Source: JBCBAP01 sp038532435 (GTDB lineage Bacteria > Pseudomonadota > Alphaproteobacteria > Rhodobacterales > Rhodobacteraceae). Taken from it: DNA of 64,000 nucleotides. Position numbers and translations under genes: made by a program. The notes under the pieces were generated by a model, which was given only the letters and a program-made list of their open reading frames with translations, had not been told where the DNA came from and ran no database searches. The stretch is from NCBI GenBank assembly GCA_038532435.1, contig JBCBAP010000016.1, positions 1 to 64,000 on the forward strand, in the 5' to 3' direction. Below are positions 7,535-16,187 of the stretch, piece after piece. Numbering within the stretch: position 1 is the first letter of the stretch; every line of letters starts with the position of its first letter.

Positions 7535-8746
7535 ATGACCCGGATCGTGGTTGTCGGCGGCGGGCAGGCGGGAGCCTCGCTGGTCATGAAGCTTCGCGCC
7601 CTTGGCCATCAAGGTCCGCTCGATCTGATCTGCGCCGAGCCGGTTCCGCCTTACCAGCGCCCACCCCTTTCGAAGAAGTATTTGCTGGGCGAGATGGCCG
7701 TAGAGCGTCTTTTCCTGAAGCCCGAGGCCGCCTACGGGGAAGCGGGCATCGGCCTTCATCTGGGGCGCAACGTAACCGGAATCGACCGGGACCGCCGCGT
7801 CGTCGTGACGGAGGATGGCAGCGAGGTTCCTTACGACCTTCTGGCGCTGACGACCGGTTCGCGCCCCCGGCTGCTGCCCGATGCGGTGGGCGGGGCGCTC
7901 GACCGGGTCTATCCGGTCCGCGCCCTCGCCGATGTGGACGCGATGGCGCCCGAGGTGGTCGAGGGACGGCAGGCGGTCATCGTCGGCGGCGGCTATATCG
8001 GACTGGAGGCCGCGGCGGTTTTGGCCGCGAAGGGCGTGACGGTCACCGTGGTGGAGATGGCGGAGCGTATCCTGCAACGGGTCGCGGCAGAGGAGACGTC
8101 GGACTTCTTTCGCGCCCTGCACCGGTCCCACGGGGTCGACGTGCGGGAAGGCGTAGGGCTCACCCGCCTCACCGGGACCGACAGCGTGACCGGCGCGGAC
8201 CTGACGGATGGCACGCACGTGGCCGCGGACTTTGCGGTGATCGGCATCGGCATCGTGCCGGAGGATGGTCTGGCGCGGGACGCGGGTCTGACTTGCGACA
8301 ATGGTATCGCGGTGGATGCGCTCGGGCGGACGTCGGACCCGGCGATCTTCGCTGCTGGGGACTGCGCGACATTCCCGTTTCGCGGCGAAACCGTGCGGCT
8401 GGAATCGGTGCAGAACGCCATCGATCAGGCGGAAGCAGTGGCGGAAGCCATGTTGGGGAGCGACGCCCCCTACGTGCCGCATCCGTGGTTCTGGTCAGAC
8501 CAGTTTGATATCAAACTACAAATCGCGGGCCTCAACGCGGGATACGATCGGACGGTCCTGCGGCCCGGCGCGCGGGCGGGAACCCTATCGGTCTGGTACT
8601 ACCGGGGCGCGCAACTTCTGGCAGTGGATGCGATGAACGATCCGCGCAGCTACATGATGGGCAAGCGCATGATCGAGAACGGGATTTCGCCGGATCCCGC
8701 GCTTGTGGCGGATCCGGAAAGCGATCTGAAATCCCTGCTCTCCTGA
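7535..8746 (+). CDS. FAD-dependent NAD(P)H:ferredoxin reductase family protein
   Basis: A 403-aa flavoprotein of the rhodocoxin/putidaredoxin reductase family, passing electrons from NAD(P)H to a [2Fe-2S] ferredoxin. It shows an N-terminal FAD dinucleotide fold VVVGGGQAGASL, a PPYQRPPLSKKYL segment, a second nucleotide fold VIVGGGYIGLEAAAVLA (about residue 150), and FAD-binding AIFAAGDCA (about 270). The last ~80 residues are the reductase C-terminal domain (HPWFWSDQFDIKLQIAG). AAGGAACG precedes the ATG. No ferredoxin or P450 is adjacent, so its partner is unknown. Confidence 0.92.
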   Translation: MTRIVVVGGGQAGASLVMKLRALGHQGPLDLICAEPVPPYQRPPLSKKYLLGEMAVERLFLKPEAAYGEAGIGLHLGRNVTGIDRDRRVVVTEDGSEVPYDLLALTTGSRPRLLPDAVGGALDRVYPVRALADVDAMAPEVVEGRQAVIVGGGYIGLEAAAVLAAKGVTVTVVEMAERILQRVAAEETSDFFRALHRSHGVDVREGVGLTRLTGTDSVTGADLTDGTHVAADFAVIGIGIVPEDGLARDAGLTCDNGIAVDALGRTSDPAIFAAGDCATFPFRGETVRLESVQNAIDQAEAVAEAMLGSDAPYVPHPWFWSDQFDIKLQIAGLNAGYDRTVLRPGARAGTLSVWYYRGAQLLAVDAMNDPRSYMMGKRMIENGISPDPALVADPESDLKSLLS

Positions 8747-8757
8747 CCGCTGCCGGA

Positions 8758-8790
8758 GCCTCCGGCGGGGATATTTTCAGCCAGAAGAAG
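8758..8790. repeat. Rhodobacterales-type intergenic repeat, copy 3
   Basis: GCCTCCGGCGGGGATATTTT followed by CAGCCAGAAGAAG. It overlaps the 3' end of rsmD, so the last residues of RsmD (ASSG and stop) are encoded within the repeat. This suggests the element has replaced or extended the original gene end. Confidence 0.62.
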
Positions 8791-9337
8791 CCCGGGCGAT
8801 CTGGATCCGGGTGCCGCCATAGCTGCGCTGGTCGAGCGCTTCCATCCCCTCAGGCAGCGGGTGGAGGGCTGAGTCTTCCCACACGATGAGCGCCCCCGGG
8901 GCAATCCAGCCGGACCGCATTGCTGCGGTCAGTGCGGCAGCGCCGAGCTCCGTGCCGTAGGGGGGATCGAGGAAGACGACGTGGTGGGGCGTGCCGAGGC
9001 CCGGGCGGCGGGCGTCGCGTTTGAGGATGGTCGCCCGGTCCTGCACGCGCAGGTGGGAGATGTTCCGGGTCAGGAGGCCGAGGGATTTGCGGCCGGTGTC
9101 TATGAAAGTTACGTGTATGGCGCCCCGGCTCAGCGCTTCGAGCCCGAGGGCTCCCGTGCCTGCGAAGAGGTCGAGGACCCGCACCCCCTCCCAGTCCGGG
9201 GCGAAGGGCGCGTGCGCCAGGAGGTTGAAAAGGCTCTCTCGGACCCGGTCCGTGGTCGGCCGCAGATGGGCTGCGGGATCGCCCTTGCCCACGCTGGCGA
9301 GGGCGGTGCCCCGGGCGGAGCCGCCGACTATGCGCAT
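8777..9337 (-). CDS. rsmD: 16S rRNA (guanine(966)-N(2))-methyltransferase
   Basis: SAM-dependent methyltransferase modifying G966 of 16S rRNA in the 30S subunit. At 186 aa it has normal length. It starts MRIVGGSARG, and has RPTTDRVRESLFNLL, the SAM-binding LDLFAGTGALGLEALSRGA (about residues 55-73) and catalytic DPPYG (about 124). It lies 27 bp after the Fur-family gene on the same strand and may share its transcript. The C-terminus runs into the intergenic repeat at 8758-8790. Confidence 0.94.
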   Translation of the reverse strand: MRIVGGSARGTALASVGKGDPAAHLRPTTDRVRESLFNLLAHAPFAPDWEGVRVLDLFAGTGALGLEALSRGAIHVTFIDTGRKSLGLLTRNISHLRVQDRATILKRDARRPGLGTPHHVVFLDPPYGTELGAAALTAAMRSGWIAPGALIVWEDSALHPLPEGMEALDQRSYGGTRIQIARASSG

Positions 9338-9364
9338 GGAACGGTTGCGGTGTCGGCCATGGGG

Positions 9365-9784
9365 TCAGGATCCGCGCTTGCGGCCGTAGAGCTCGAGCCG
9401 GTGGTGCACGATCTCGTATCCCAGCTCCTCGGCGATGGCCTCCTGCAACTCCTCGATACGGGCGGAGGTGAATTCGATCACGTCGCCGGTATCCACGTCG
9501 ATGAGGTGGTCGTGATGGGCACCCCCGGCGGGTTCGAACCGGGCGGGACCGTCGCCGAACGCATGCCGCTCAATCGCCCCGTGATCCTCCAGCAGCTTCA
9601 TGGTGCGGTAGACCGTGGCCAGCGAGATGCGCTTGTCCATCTTCACCGCGCGCTCGAAAATCTCCGTCGCGTCCGGATGATCCTCGGCTTCGGCGAGGAT
9701 CCGGAGAATCAGCTTGCGCGGTTTCGTCAGGCGGATGCCCGCGCGCCGCAGCGCTTTCTCGGACGGGGCGATGGAGCCGGTCAT
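9365..9784 (-). CDS. mur: Fur-family regulator, probably manganese-responsive Mur
   Basis: Metal-dependent transcription repressor. The 139-aa product has the winged helix LTKPRKLILRILAEAEDHPDATEIFERAV, recognition helix ISLATVYRTMKLLEDHG and metal/dimer region GGAHHDHLIDVDTGDVIEF. In many alphaproteobacteria the Fur orthologue senses manganese (Mur), and its divergent location from sitABCD with a shared palindromic operator at 9848-9868 supports that reading. It lacks the CxxC zinc motifs seen in the Zur at 16952. The start at 9784 is uncertain; in-frame ATGs at 9793 and 9832 also exist, and none has a good ribosome-binding site. A general iron-type Fur role remains possible. Confidence 0.86.
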   Translation of the reverse strand: MTGSIAPSEKALRRAGIRLTKPRKLILRILAEAEDHPDATEIFERAVKMDKRISLATVYRTMKLLEDHGAIERHAFGDGPARFEPAGGAHHDHLIDVDTGDVIEFTSARIEELQEAIAEELGYEIVHHRLELYGRKRGS

Positions 9785-9847
9785 GGGCCACATGTGAGCC
9801 AGTTGAGAGGCAGGTGCAAGGGTGTTTCGCAACAGGGACGCATTTGT

Positions 9848-9868
9848 TGCGACTAATTCTCATTTGCA
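9848..9868. promoter_or_regulatory. Mur/Fur box between mur and sitA
   Basis: A 21-bp imperfect palindrome with 9-bp arms: TGCGACTAA at 9848 and TCATTTGCA ending at 9868, separated by TTC; six of nine positions pair. The TGCAAATGA-type arm is close to the manganese-responsive sequence described for rhizobial and Rhodobacter Mur. It lies in the divergent promoter region, so Mur with Mn probably represses sitABCD here. Confidence 0.7.
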
Positions 9869-9925
9869 TTGACAGGATGCGCACAGCCCCTATCTGCTAT
9901 CCGCAACCACGCTATGGAGCGCGAC

Positions 9926-10816
9926 ATGATCCGGAAAACCGGCCTGACAATCCTTTCCCCGCTCGCCCTTGCGGTCGGGCTTGCGATACCCGCGGCGGCG
10001 GAGACCAAGGTGATCACGACCTTCACCATCATCGCCGACATGGCCCGCAACGTGGCGGGCGACGCGGCGGAGGTGGTCTCCATCACCAAGCCCGGGGCGG
10101 AGGTGCATTTTTACCAGCCTACGCCCCGGGACATCCTCGCAGCCCAGGACGCGGATCTGGTGCTGTGGAACGGGCTCAACCTGGAACAATGGTTCGAGCG
10201 GTTTCTCGACCGGCTGCAGAACGTGCCCTCCGCCACCGTGACCGAGGGCATCGCGCCCATGGGGATCGGTACTGGCCCCTACGAGGGCAAGCCGAACCCC
10301 CACGCCTGGATGTCCCCGGCCAACGCGGTGATCTATGTGGAGAACATCCGCGACGCGCTGATCGGGGTGGATCCGGAGAATGGCGAGATCTACGCGGCCA
10401 ACGCAGCCGCCTACATTGCGGAGATCGAGGCGATGGCGGACCCGATCCGCGCGCGGCTTGCGGAGATCCCGGAGGCGCGGCGCTGGCTGGTCACCTCCGA
10501 GGGCGCGTTCAGCTACCTCGCGCGGGACTTCGACCTCAACGAGCTCTACATCTGGCCGATCAACGCGGATGCCCAGGGCACCCCGCAGCAGGTGCGCCGG
10601 GTGATCGACGCGGTGCGGGAAAACGAGATCCCGGTGGTGTTCAGCGAGAGCACGGTGCCGCCGGACGCGGCCCAGCAGATCGCGCGGGAAACCGGGGCGC
10701 GCTATGCGGGGGTGCTCTACGTGGATTCGCTCAGCGCGGAGGACGGCCCGGTGCCCACCTATCTGGACCTTCTGACCGTGACCACGACGACCATTGCGGA
10801 GGGTCTGGCCCCGTGA
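9926..10816 (+). CDS. sitA: Manganese/iron ABC transporter substrate-binding protein
   Basis: Periplasmic cluster A-I metal-binding protein delivering Mn(II), possibly also Fe(II), to SitBCD. Residues 1-24 form a signal peptide ending AAA. Metal ligands expected for the family are visible: His in GAEVHFYQPTPRD, His in PNPHAWMSP, Glu in VTSEGAFSYLARDF and Asp in LYVDSLS. The segment YIWPINADAQGTPQQV is characteristic of SitA. There is no His-rich loop, unlike ZnuA at 17500, which fits Mn rather than Zn. ATG 9926 is preferred because GGAG lies 7 nt before it; an in-frame ATG at 9914 is an alternative. Confidence 0.93.
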   Translation: MIRKTGLTILSPLALAVGLAIPAAAETKVITTFTIIADMARNVAGDAAEVVSITKPGAEVHFYQPTPRDILAAQDADLVLWNGLNLEQWFERFLDRLQNVPSATVTEGIAPMGIGTGPYEGKPNPHAWMSPANAVIYVENIRDALIGVDPENGEIYAANAAAYIAEIEAMADPIRARLAEIPEARRWLVTSEGAFSYLARDFDLNELYIWPINADAQGTPQQVRRVIDAVRENEIPVVFSESTVPPDAAQQIARETGARYAGVLYVDSLSAEDGPVPTYLDLLTVTTTTIAEGLAP

Positions 10817-10823
10817 TCCCCGC

Positions 10824-11687
10824 ATGACCCGGCACGAACAGATCACCCTCGACGGGCTGGTGGTGGACGACATCACCGTCACATATCGCAACGGGCTGAC
10901 GGCACTCCATGATGCGAGCTTCGCGATCCCGCGGGGCTCGATCACCGCGCTCGTGGGGGTGAACGGGGCGGGTAAATCCACGCTGTTCAAGGCGATCATG
11001 GGCTTCGTGCCACTTGCAAAAGGGTCCGTTGCCATGATGGGGCTCGGGCGCGACGCGGCGCTGAAGCGCAACACGGTGGCCTATGTGCCCCAGTCCGAGG
11101 AGGTCGACTGGTCCTTCCCGGTGCTGGTGGAGGATGTCGTGATGATGGGGCGCTACGGCCATATGGGCTGGCTGCGCCGCGCCTCCATCAAGGACCGGCA
11201 GAAGGTCGATGCGGCGCTTGAGCGCGTGGGGTTGAGCGCCCTGCGCCACCGGCAGATCGGCGAGCTGTCCGGCGGGCAGAAAAAGCGTGTCTTCCTCGCC
11301 CGGGCGTTGGCGCAGGAGGGGACGGTCATCCTGCTCGATGAGCCGTTCACCGGTGTCGATGTGAAGACGGAAGATGCGATCATCGCGCTTCTGCACGAGC
11401 TGCGGCGGGAGGGGGCGGTGATCCTCGTCTCCACCCATAATCTTGGCTCGGTGCCTGAATTCTGCGACCGGGCGGTGTTGATCAACCGCACCGTGCTCTG
11501 CCACGGCACCGTCGGGGAGGTGTTCACCCAGACAAATCTGGAGCGGGCCTTCGGTGGTGTGCTGCGGCGCTTCACCCTTGGCGGTCAGGATCTGCACGAC
11601 GATGATGACGACCGGCACGTGACCGTGCTGACCGACGACGAGCGGCCCTTCGTCATCTATGGCGACCGGGACGACCGGAGTGACTGA
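10824..11687 (+). CDS. sitB: Manganese/iron ABC transporter ATP-binding protein
   Basis: Cytosolic ATPase of the Sit importer. It has Walker A VGVNGAGKST, the Q-loop in VPQSEEVDW, signature LSGGQKKRVFLARAL, Walker B VILLDEPFTGVD and an H-loop in STHN. The product is 287 aa with a C-terminal extension rich in Asp/His (LHDDDDDRHV) that may help sense or hold metal, which is only an inference. The gene begins 7 nt after the sitA stop and is followed 15 nt later by sitC. Confidence 0.94.
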   Translation: MTRHEQITLDGLVVDDITVTYRNGLTALHDASFAIPRGSITALVGVNGAGKSTLFKAIMGFVPLAKGSVAMMGLGRDAALKRNTVAYVPQSEEVDWSFPVLVEDVVMMGRYGHMGWLRRASIKDRQKVDAALERVGLSALRHRQIGELSGGQKKRVFLARALAQEGTVILLDEPFTGVDVKTEDAIIALLHELRREGAVILVSTHNLGSVPEFCDRAVLINRTVLCHGTVGEVFTQTNLERAFGGVLRRFTLGGQDLHDDDDDRHVTVLTDDERPFVIYGDRDDRSD

Positions 11688-11702
11688 ACGGGCACCCCGG
11701 CG

Positions 11703-12542
11703 ATGATCCTGCTAGAACCCTTCAGCTACGCCTACATGGTGAACGCGATCTGGGTGAGCGCCCTTGTGGGGGCGATCTGCGCATTCCTGTCCGCCTTTCT
11801 GATGCTCAAGGGGTGGAGCCTGATCGGTGACGCGCTGAGCCACTCCATCGTACCCGGGGTCGCCGGAGCCTATATGCTGGGCCTGCCGTTTGCGCTGGGC
11901 GCGTTTCTGAGCGGGGGGCTTGCGGCGCTGACCATGCTGTTCCTCAACCAGCGGACGAAGCTGAAGGAGGACGCGATCATCGGTCTGATCTTCACCGGCT
12001 TCTTCGGTGTCGGCCTTTTCATGGTGTCGCTGAACCCCACGGCAGTGAACGTGCAGGCGATCATCATGGGCAATGTTCTGGCGATCAGTCCCGGGGACAC
12101 GGTGCAGCTTGCGATCATCGGCGTGGTGACGCTTGGTGTGCTGGCTGCGAAATGGCGGGATCTGATGGTCACGTTCTTTGACGAGAGCCACGCCCGGTCC
12201 ATCGGCCTCGACACGCGCGCTCTGAAGCTCGTCTTTTTCACCCTGCTGGCCGGGGCGACGGTGGCGGCGATGCAGACCGTGGGCGCATTTCTGGTGATCG
12301 CCATGGTGGTGACGCCCGGGGCGACCGCCTACCTGCTGACGGACCGGTTTCCGCGCCTTATCGCCATTGCGGTGGCGATCGGCGCGGGTGCAAGCGCGGT
12401 CGGCGCCTATCTCAGCTACTTTCTTGACGGGGCGACCGGGGGGATCATCGTGTGCATGATGACGCTCCTGTTCCTCACCGCCTTCGTCTTCGCGCCCAAG
12501 CACGGGGTCCTGGCGAGCCGACGCAGAGGGGCCGTCCGGTGA
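11703..12542 (+). CDS. sitC: Manganese/iron ABC transporter permease
   Basis: Integral membrane permease with about eight hydrophobic helices. It has the ABC-3 family signature LMLKGWSLIGDALSHSIVPGVAGAYMLGLP near the N-terminus and a conserved C-terminal region (AYLLTDRFPRLIAIAVAIGAG...). It probably heterodimerises with the next gene product, its clear paralogue. The stop codon overlaps the GTG start of sitD in GTGA. Confidence 0.93.
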   Translation: MILLEPFSYAYMVNAIWVSALVGAICAFLSAFLMLKGWSLIGDALSHSIVPGVAGAYMLGLPFALGAFLSGGLAALTMLFLNQRTKLKEDAIIGLIFTGFFGVGLFMVSLNPTAVNVQAIIMGNVLAISPGDTVQLAIIGVVTLGVLAAKWRDLMVTFFDESHARSIGLDTRALKLVFFTLLAGATVAAMQTVGAFLVIAMVVTPGATAYLLTDRFPRLIAIAVAIGAGASAVGAYLSYFLDGATGGIIVCMMTLLFLTAFVFAPKHGVLASRRRGAVR

Positions 12543-13369
12543 CCGACCTGCTGTTGCCCTACCAGTTTCCGTTCATGCAGCAGGCCCTGCTGATCACCAT
12601 GGCCATCGCGCTGCCCATGGCGCTTCTCTCCGCCTACGTCGTGCTCAAGGGCTGGTCGCTGATGGGCGACGCGATTGCCCACGCGGTGCTGCCCGGCGTG
12701 GTGCTGAGCTACATGCTGGGCCTGCCGCTTCTGATCGGCGCCTTTGCCGCGGGCATGGTCTGCGCGCTCGCCACCGGGTACCTCAACCTCAACAGCCGGG
12801 TGAAGGAGGACACGGTGATGGGCGTTGTCTTCTCCGGCATGTTCGGGCTCGGCCTGGTGCTCTACGCGATGGTGGAGACCGACCTGCACCTCGACCACAT
12901 CCTGTTCGGCAACATGCTCGGCGTGGGGTGGGGCGATGTGGTGGAAACGGCACTCATCGCCGCCATGGTGGTGGGCGCGCTGATGATCGCGGGGCGGGAC
13001 CTGCTTGCGTTTGCCTTCGACCCCGCCCATGCGCAGGCCATCGGGCTGCGGACCGGCTGGCTGCACTACGGCCTGCTGGCGATGATCTCCCTGACGGTCG
13101 TGGCGGCGTTGGAGGCGGTCGGCATCATCCTCGCCATCGGGCTGATGATCGCCCCCGGGGCGATTGCGTTCCTCTGGACCCGAAGGTTCGGCGCCATGCT
13201 CTTTCTTTCGGTGCTGCTCGCGGAGGGCGCGACCTTCGCCGGGATCACGCTCAGCTTCTGGATCGACAGCGCCCCTGCCCCGACCATCGTCGTCCTGCTG
13301 ACCGCAGCCTTCATCCTCAGCTTCCTCATCACGTCGATGCGGGCGGCGCGGACGCAAAGGCCCGGCTGA
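12539..13369 (+). CDS. sitD: Manganese/iron ABC transporter permease
   Basis: Second permease of the Sit transporter (276 aa), with the paralogous motif VVLKGWSLMGDAIAHAVLPGVVLSYMLGLPL and about eight membrane helices. The start was placed at GTG 12539 because it overlaps the sitC stop and removes a polar, non-homologous leader encoded by upstream in-frame codons. It is the last gene of the sit operon and faces a convergent peroxiredoxin gene across a strong hairpin. Confidence 0.92.
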   Translation: MTDLLLPYQFPFMQQALLITMAIALPMALLSAYVVLKGWSLMGDAIAHAVLPGVVLSYMLGLPLLIGAFAAGMVCALATGYLNLNSRVKEDTVMGVVFSGMFGLGLVLYAMVETDLHLDHILFGNMLGVGWGDVVETALIAAMVVGALMIAGRDLLAFAFDPAHAQAIGLRTGWLHYGLLAMISLTVVAALEAVGIILAIGLMIAPGAIAFLWTRRFGAMLFLSVLLAEGATFAGITLSFWIDSAPAPTIVVLLTAAFILSFLITSMRAARTQRPG

Positions 13370-13465
13370 CCCGAAAGGCACAAGCGGCGTGAGACACAGA
13401 TAGGCGACAGGTCGAGGCCGCCTCTTTCACAGAAACGCCAGCCATGCGCCCGCCCGGAAAGGTTT

Positions 13466-13493
13466 CGGGCGCTCCCGTCGCAAGGAGCGCCCG
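13466..13493. terminator. Hairpin between convergent sitD and peroxiredoxin genes
   Basis: CGGGCGCTCC pairs perfectly with GGAGCGCCCG across an 8-nt loop. It is probably a shared terminator for the two convergent genes; no long T-tract is visible on either side. Confidence 0.6.
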
Positions 13494-13550
13494 CCGCACC
13501 GTCAGGTGCTCAGTGGAATGCGCCGCATGGCGCTCATTTCGACAGCGGTG

Positions 13551-14207
13551 TCAGGCGCCGGGCTGCTTGGTCTTGCGCAGGTAGGGCAGCACGCGCTCGA
13601 AATCGCCGAACTTCTCGGACGCTTCCTCGTCGGAGACCGCGGGCGTGATGATCACGTCCTCGCCGTTGGTCCAGTTCGCCGGAGTGGCCACCTTGTGCTC
13701 CGCGGTGAGCTGGATGGAATCGATCGCGCGCAGAAGCTCGTCGAAGTTCCGGCCCGTCGTCATCGGGTAGGTGAGCGAGAGCTTGATCTTCTTGTCCGGC
13801 CCGATGACGAAGACGGAGCGCACGGTGGCGTTGGTCGCCGCCGTGCGGCCTTCCGTGGCGGTGTCGTCGGCGGGGAGCATGTCGAAGGCCTTCGCCACCT
13901 TCATCTCTGGGTCGCCGATCATCGGATAGTCCACCGCGTTGCCGGACACGCTTTCGATGTCCGCCTTCCATTTCAGGTGGTCGGAGACGGGATCGACAGA
14001 GATGCCGAGGATCTTCGTGTTCCGCTTTTCGAACGCGTCGATCATGCCGGCCATCACGCCGAGCTCCGTCGTGCAGACCGGGGTGAAATCCTTCGGGTGG
14101 CTGAAGAGGACCGCGTAGCCGTCGCCGATCCAGTCGTGAAAGCTGATCTCGCCTTCCGTCGTGTCGGCGGTAAAGTCCGGTGCGGTGTCGTTGATGCGCA
14201 GGCTCAT
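13551..14207 (-). CDS. 1-Cys peroxiredoxin (Prx6 family)
   Basis: Peroxidase of the Prx6 subfamily. The 218-aa product has the peroxidatic Cys in FSHPKDFTPVCTTELG (about residue 46), IDPV-type substrate motif (GISVDPVSDHLKW), NATVRSVFVIGPDKKIKLSLTYPMTTGRNFDE and a long C-terminal arm ending near VLPYLRKTKQPGA. The start at 14207 follows AGGTGACC; the frame stays open to 14408 but that extension is arginine/proline-rich and not family-like. Its proximity to the manganese importer is consistent with an oxidative-stress neighbourhood, though no shared regulation is visible. Confidence 0.93.
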   Translation of the reverse strand: MSLRINDTAPDFTADTTEGEISFHDWIGDGYAVLFSHPKDFTPVCTTELGVMAGMIDAFEKRNTKILGISVDPVSDHLKWKADIESVSGNAVDYPMIGDPEMKVAKAFDMLPADDTATEGRTAATNATVRSVFVIGPDKKIKLSLTYPMTTGRNFDELLRAIDSIQLTAEHKVATPANWTNGEDVIITPAVSDEEASEKFGDFERVLPYLRKTKQPGA

Positions 14208-14325
14208 GGGGGTCACCTCATTTGGTTGGGCCTCGGTATGTAAGGAGCGAAGGGGGTCTTTGGAAACCCCCTTCCCCGACGGGACAGAGCATTTATGCTT
14301 TCGCGGGCGAGGAGGAGACCGTCCC

Positions 14326-14937
14326 ATGCCCGGCCGCCTGTCTATCATGAGCCCCCTGGAAGAGCTGGCCGCCGCCTGCGGCGCACCCGTGCCCGAAGAG
14401 GCGGGCACCTGGCAGCCCAGCGACGATGCGGCCCCTGGAGAGGCGCTGCCGGTGCTGGTCCGCGACGGAGCCGACCTTCATCTCAGCGAAATGCGCTGGG
14501 GCATCATACCGGTCGGGCGGGTGAACGCCCGGGGACGGCCGGTGATGGAGACCGTGATCAACGCCCGGTCGGAGAGCGTGTTCGACAAGTCCGCCTTCGA
14601 CGGGGTGCGCCGCGCCGTGGTCCCGGTAAACGGCTGGTTCGAGTGGACCGGCAAGGTCCGTCGCAAGGTGCGCTGGCGGATCGGCGCGCCGGATCGCCCG
14701 GTCATGTTCTTTGCCGCGATCTACGACGTCTGGACCGCGCCGGGGGGGCGGGAGGTGCCGCAGGTCGCGACACTCACCGTCGCGCCGAACGGGGATGTGG
14801 AGGCCTATCACCACCGGATGCCCGTGATCCTCGACCGGCCCGAACCGTGGCTCGACGGGGACGAGGCGGCAGCGCGCGCGCTCCTCCGGTCCGCCCCCGA
14901 CGGGCTCCTGTCCGTGGTCGAGGATCCCCGGCGTTAG
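14326..14937 (+). CDS. SRAP (YedK/HMCES-like) protein lacking catalytic Cys2
   Basis: SRAP proteins cap abasic sites in single-stranded DNA by a thiazolidine link through Cys2 exposed after Met removal. This 203-aa protein keeps the family core: INARSES (Asn79, Arg81), GWFEW (Glu106) and HHRMPVIL (His163), together with MRWGIIP and the usual length. However, it begins MPGR instead of MCGR, so the nucleophile is replaced by Pro. GAGGAGGAG upstream supports the 14326 start, and no alternative in-frame start gives an N-terminal Met-Cys. It is either a DNA-binding or regulatory paralogue or uses another chemistry. Family assignment is secure; activity is doubtful. Confidence 0.88.
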   Translation: MPGRLSIMSPLEELAAACGAPVPEEAGTWQPSDDAAPGEALPVLVRDGADLHLSEMRWGIIPVGRVNARGRPVMETVINARSESVFDKSAFDGVRRAVVPVNGWFEWTGKVRRKVRWRIGAPDRPVMFFAAIYDVWTAPGGREVPQVATLTVAPNGDVEAYHHRMPVILDRPEPWLDGDEAAARALLRSAPDGLLSVVEDPRR

Positions 14938-15302
14938 GGGGCACGGTCCCACATGATGGGTGGGCACATTGGCTCGCATGGCGATCGGTTTTGCCAACAG
15001 TACCGTGATCTCACTGACGGGATGTCGCGGCGCCGGCTCTTCGCGTCGGGTCGCGCTTTGTGAAGGGGCGGCGCTGCGAGATGCGATTGAGTGTTCCGCG
15101 ATGATCTGCATTCGCAACGGAGCGGAGGTCGTTGGCCTTGCGGCGCCTTGTGCAGAGCGCCCTTGTCCACGGCTCGGGTTCGTTGGATCAAGCGTGCCGA
15201 CATCTCTCCCTGCCGCTTGGTCGGGCAGTTTCTAGAGGTCAGGACAGGCTCGTGGGTCTTCCCGAGGCCGGGCCGCACCCGCTTCGCAAGGGATCCCCTC
15301 GT
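14938..15302. other. Intergenic region without recognisable feature
   Basis: About 365 bases between the SRAP gene and the 3' end of znuB. Short open frames exist on both strands but have no family-like content, and I see no tRNA, hairpin terminator with a T-tract or repeat. Confidence 0.5.
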
Positions 15303-16112
15303 TCAGATCGGTCCGCCTCGGCGCAACCGGCGGAGCAGTGCGGCAACGTTGGATGCGGCGAAGAGGAGGGCTGCGACGGCGACGATGCTCGGGCCCGTGG
15401 GCGTGTCCCACAGAAATGATGCTTCCAACCCCAGAAGTGCTGACGCGCTGCCAATGACGGCTGCCAGCACCGCCATCGCCTCCGGCGTGCGGGCGAAGGG
15501 GCGCGCGGCCGCGGCGGGGATGATGAGGAGCGATGCGATGAGGAGCACGCCGACCACCTTGATCGCCACGGCCACCGTTACCGCAAGTGCGATGGTCAGC
15601 ACGAGCTGTTCCCGCCGCGGATCGATGCCGGTGGCGGTGGCCAGATCCGGGTTGAGCGTCGCGGTCAGCAGCGCCGACCAGCGCCACGCCATCAGGCCGA
15701 GCACGACCCCGGCCCCGAGCCAGATCACCAGCAGATCCCCGCCGCTCACCGCCAGGATATCTCCGAAGAGGTAGGCCATCAGGTCGATGCGCACGCCGGG
15801 GATGAAGGACACGGCGACAAGGCCGAACGCTAGGCTGGAATGGGCGAGTACGCCCAGAAGCGTGTCCATCCCGTAGCCCCGCTCCCCCATGGTCGACACA
15901 AGCGCCGCCATGGCAAGCGCGACCATGAGCGCGCCGCCGAAGACCGAGATGTCGAAAGCAAGCGCCAGCGCCACGCCGAGGATCGCCGCTTGGGCCGTCG
16001 CGTCGCCGAAATAGGCCATGCGGCGCCAGACCACGAAACAGCCCAGCGGAGCGGCGGCGAGCGCGACGCCGATGCCCGCAAGCGCCGCGCGCACGAGGAA
16101 ATCGTCAAACAT
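15303..16112 (-). CDS. znuB: Zinc ABC transporter permease
   Basis: Integral membrane component of the high-affinity zinc importer. The 269-aa product has the ABC-3 motif GCFVVWRRMAYFGDATAQAAILGVALAL near the N-terminus and about eight hydrophobic helices. It is preceded by GAGGGGCTGCG and follows znuC after a 75-bp gap in the zur-znuC-znuB operon. Assignment to Zn rather than Mn rests on the adjacent zur and the His-rich ZnuA. Confidence 0.92.
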   Translation of the reverse strand: MFDDFLVRAALAGIGVALAAAPLGCFVVWRRMAYFGDATAQAAILGVALALAFDISVFGGALMVALAMAALVSTMGERGYGMDTLLGVLAHSSLAFGLVAVSFIPGVRIDLMAYLFGDILAVSGGDLLVIWLGAGVVLGLMAWRWSALLTATLNPDLATATGIDPRREQLVLTIALAVTVAVAIKVVGVLLIASLLIIPAAAARPFARTPEAMAVLAAVIGSASALLGLEASFLWDTPTGPSIVAVAALLFAASNVAALLRRLRRGGPI

Positions 16113-16187
16113 CGCAGCCCCTCCGACCGATGCCCGGGCAGGTCGCGGGCGCGGTGGTTTGCGGGATCAGCTTCATGAGTGGATCGG

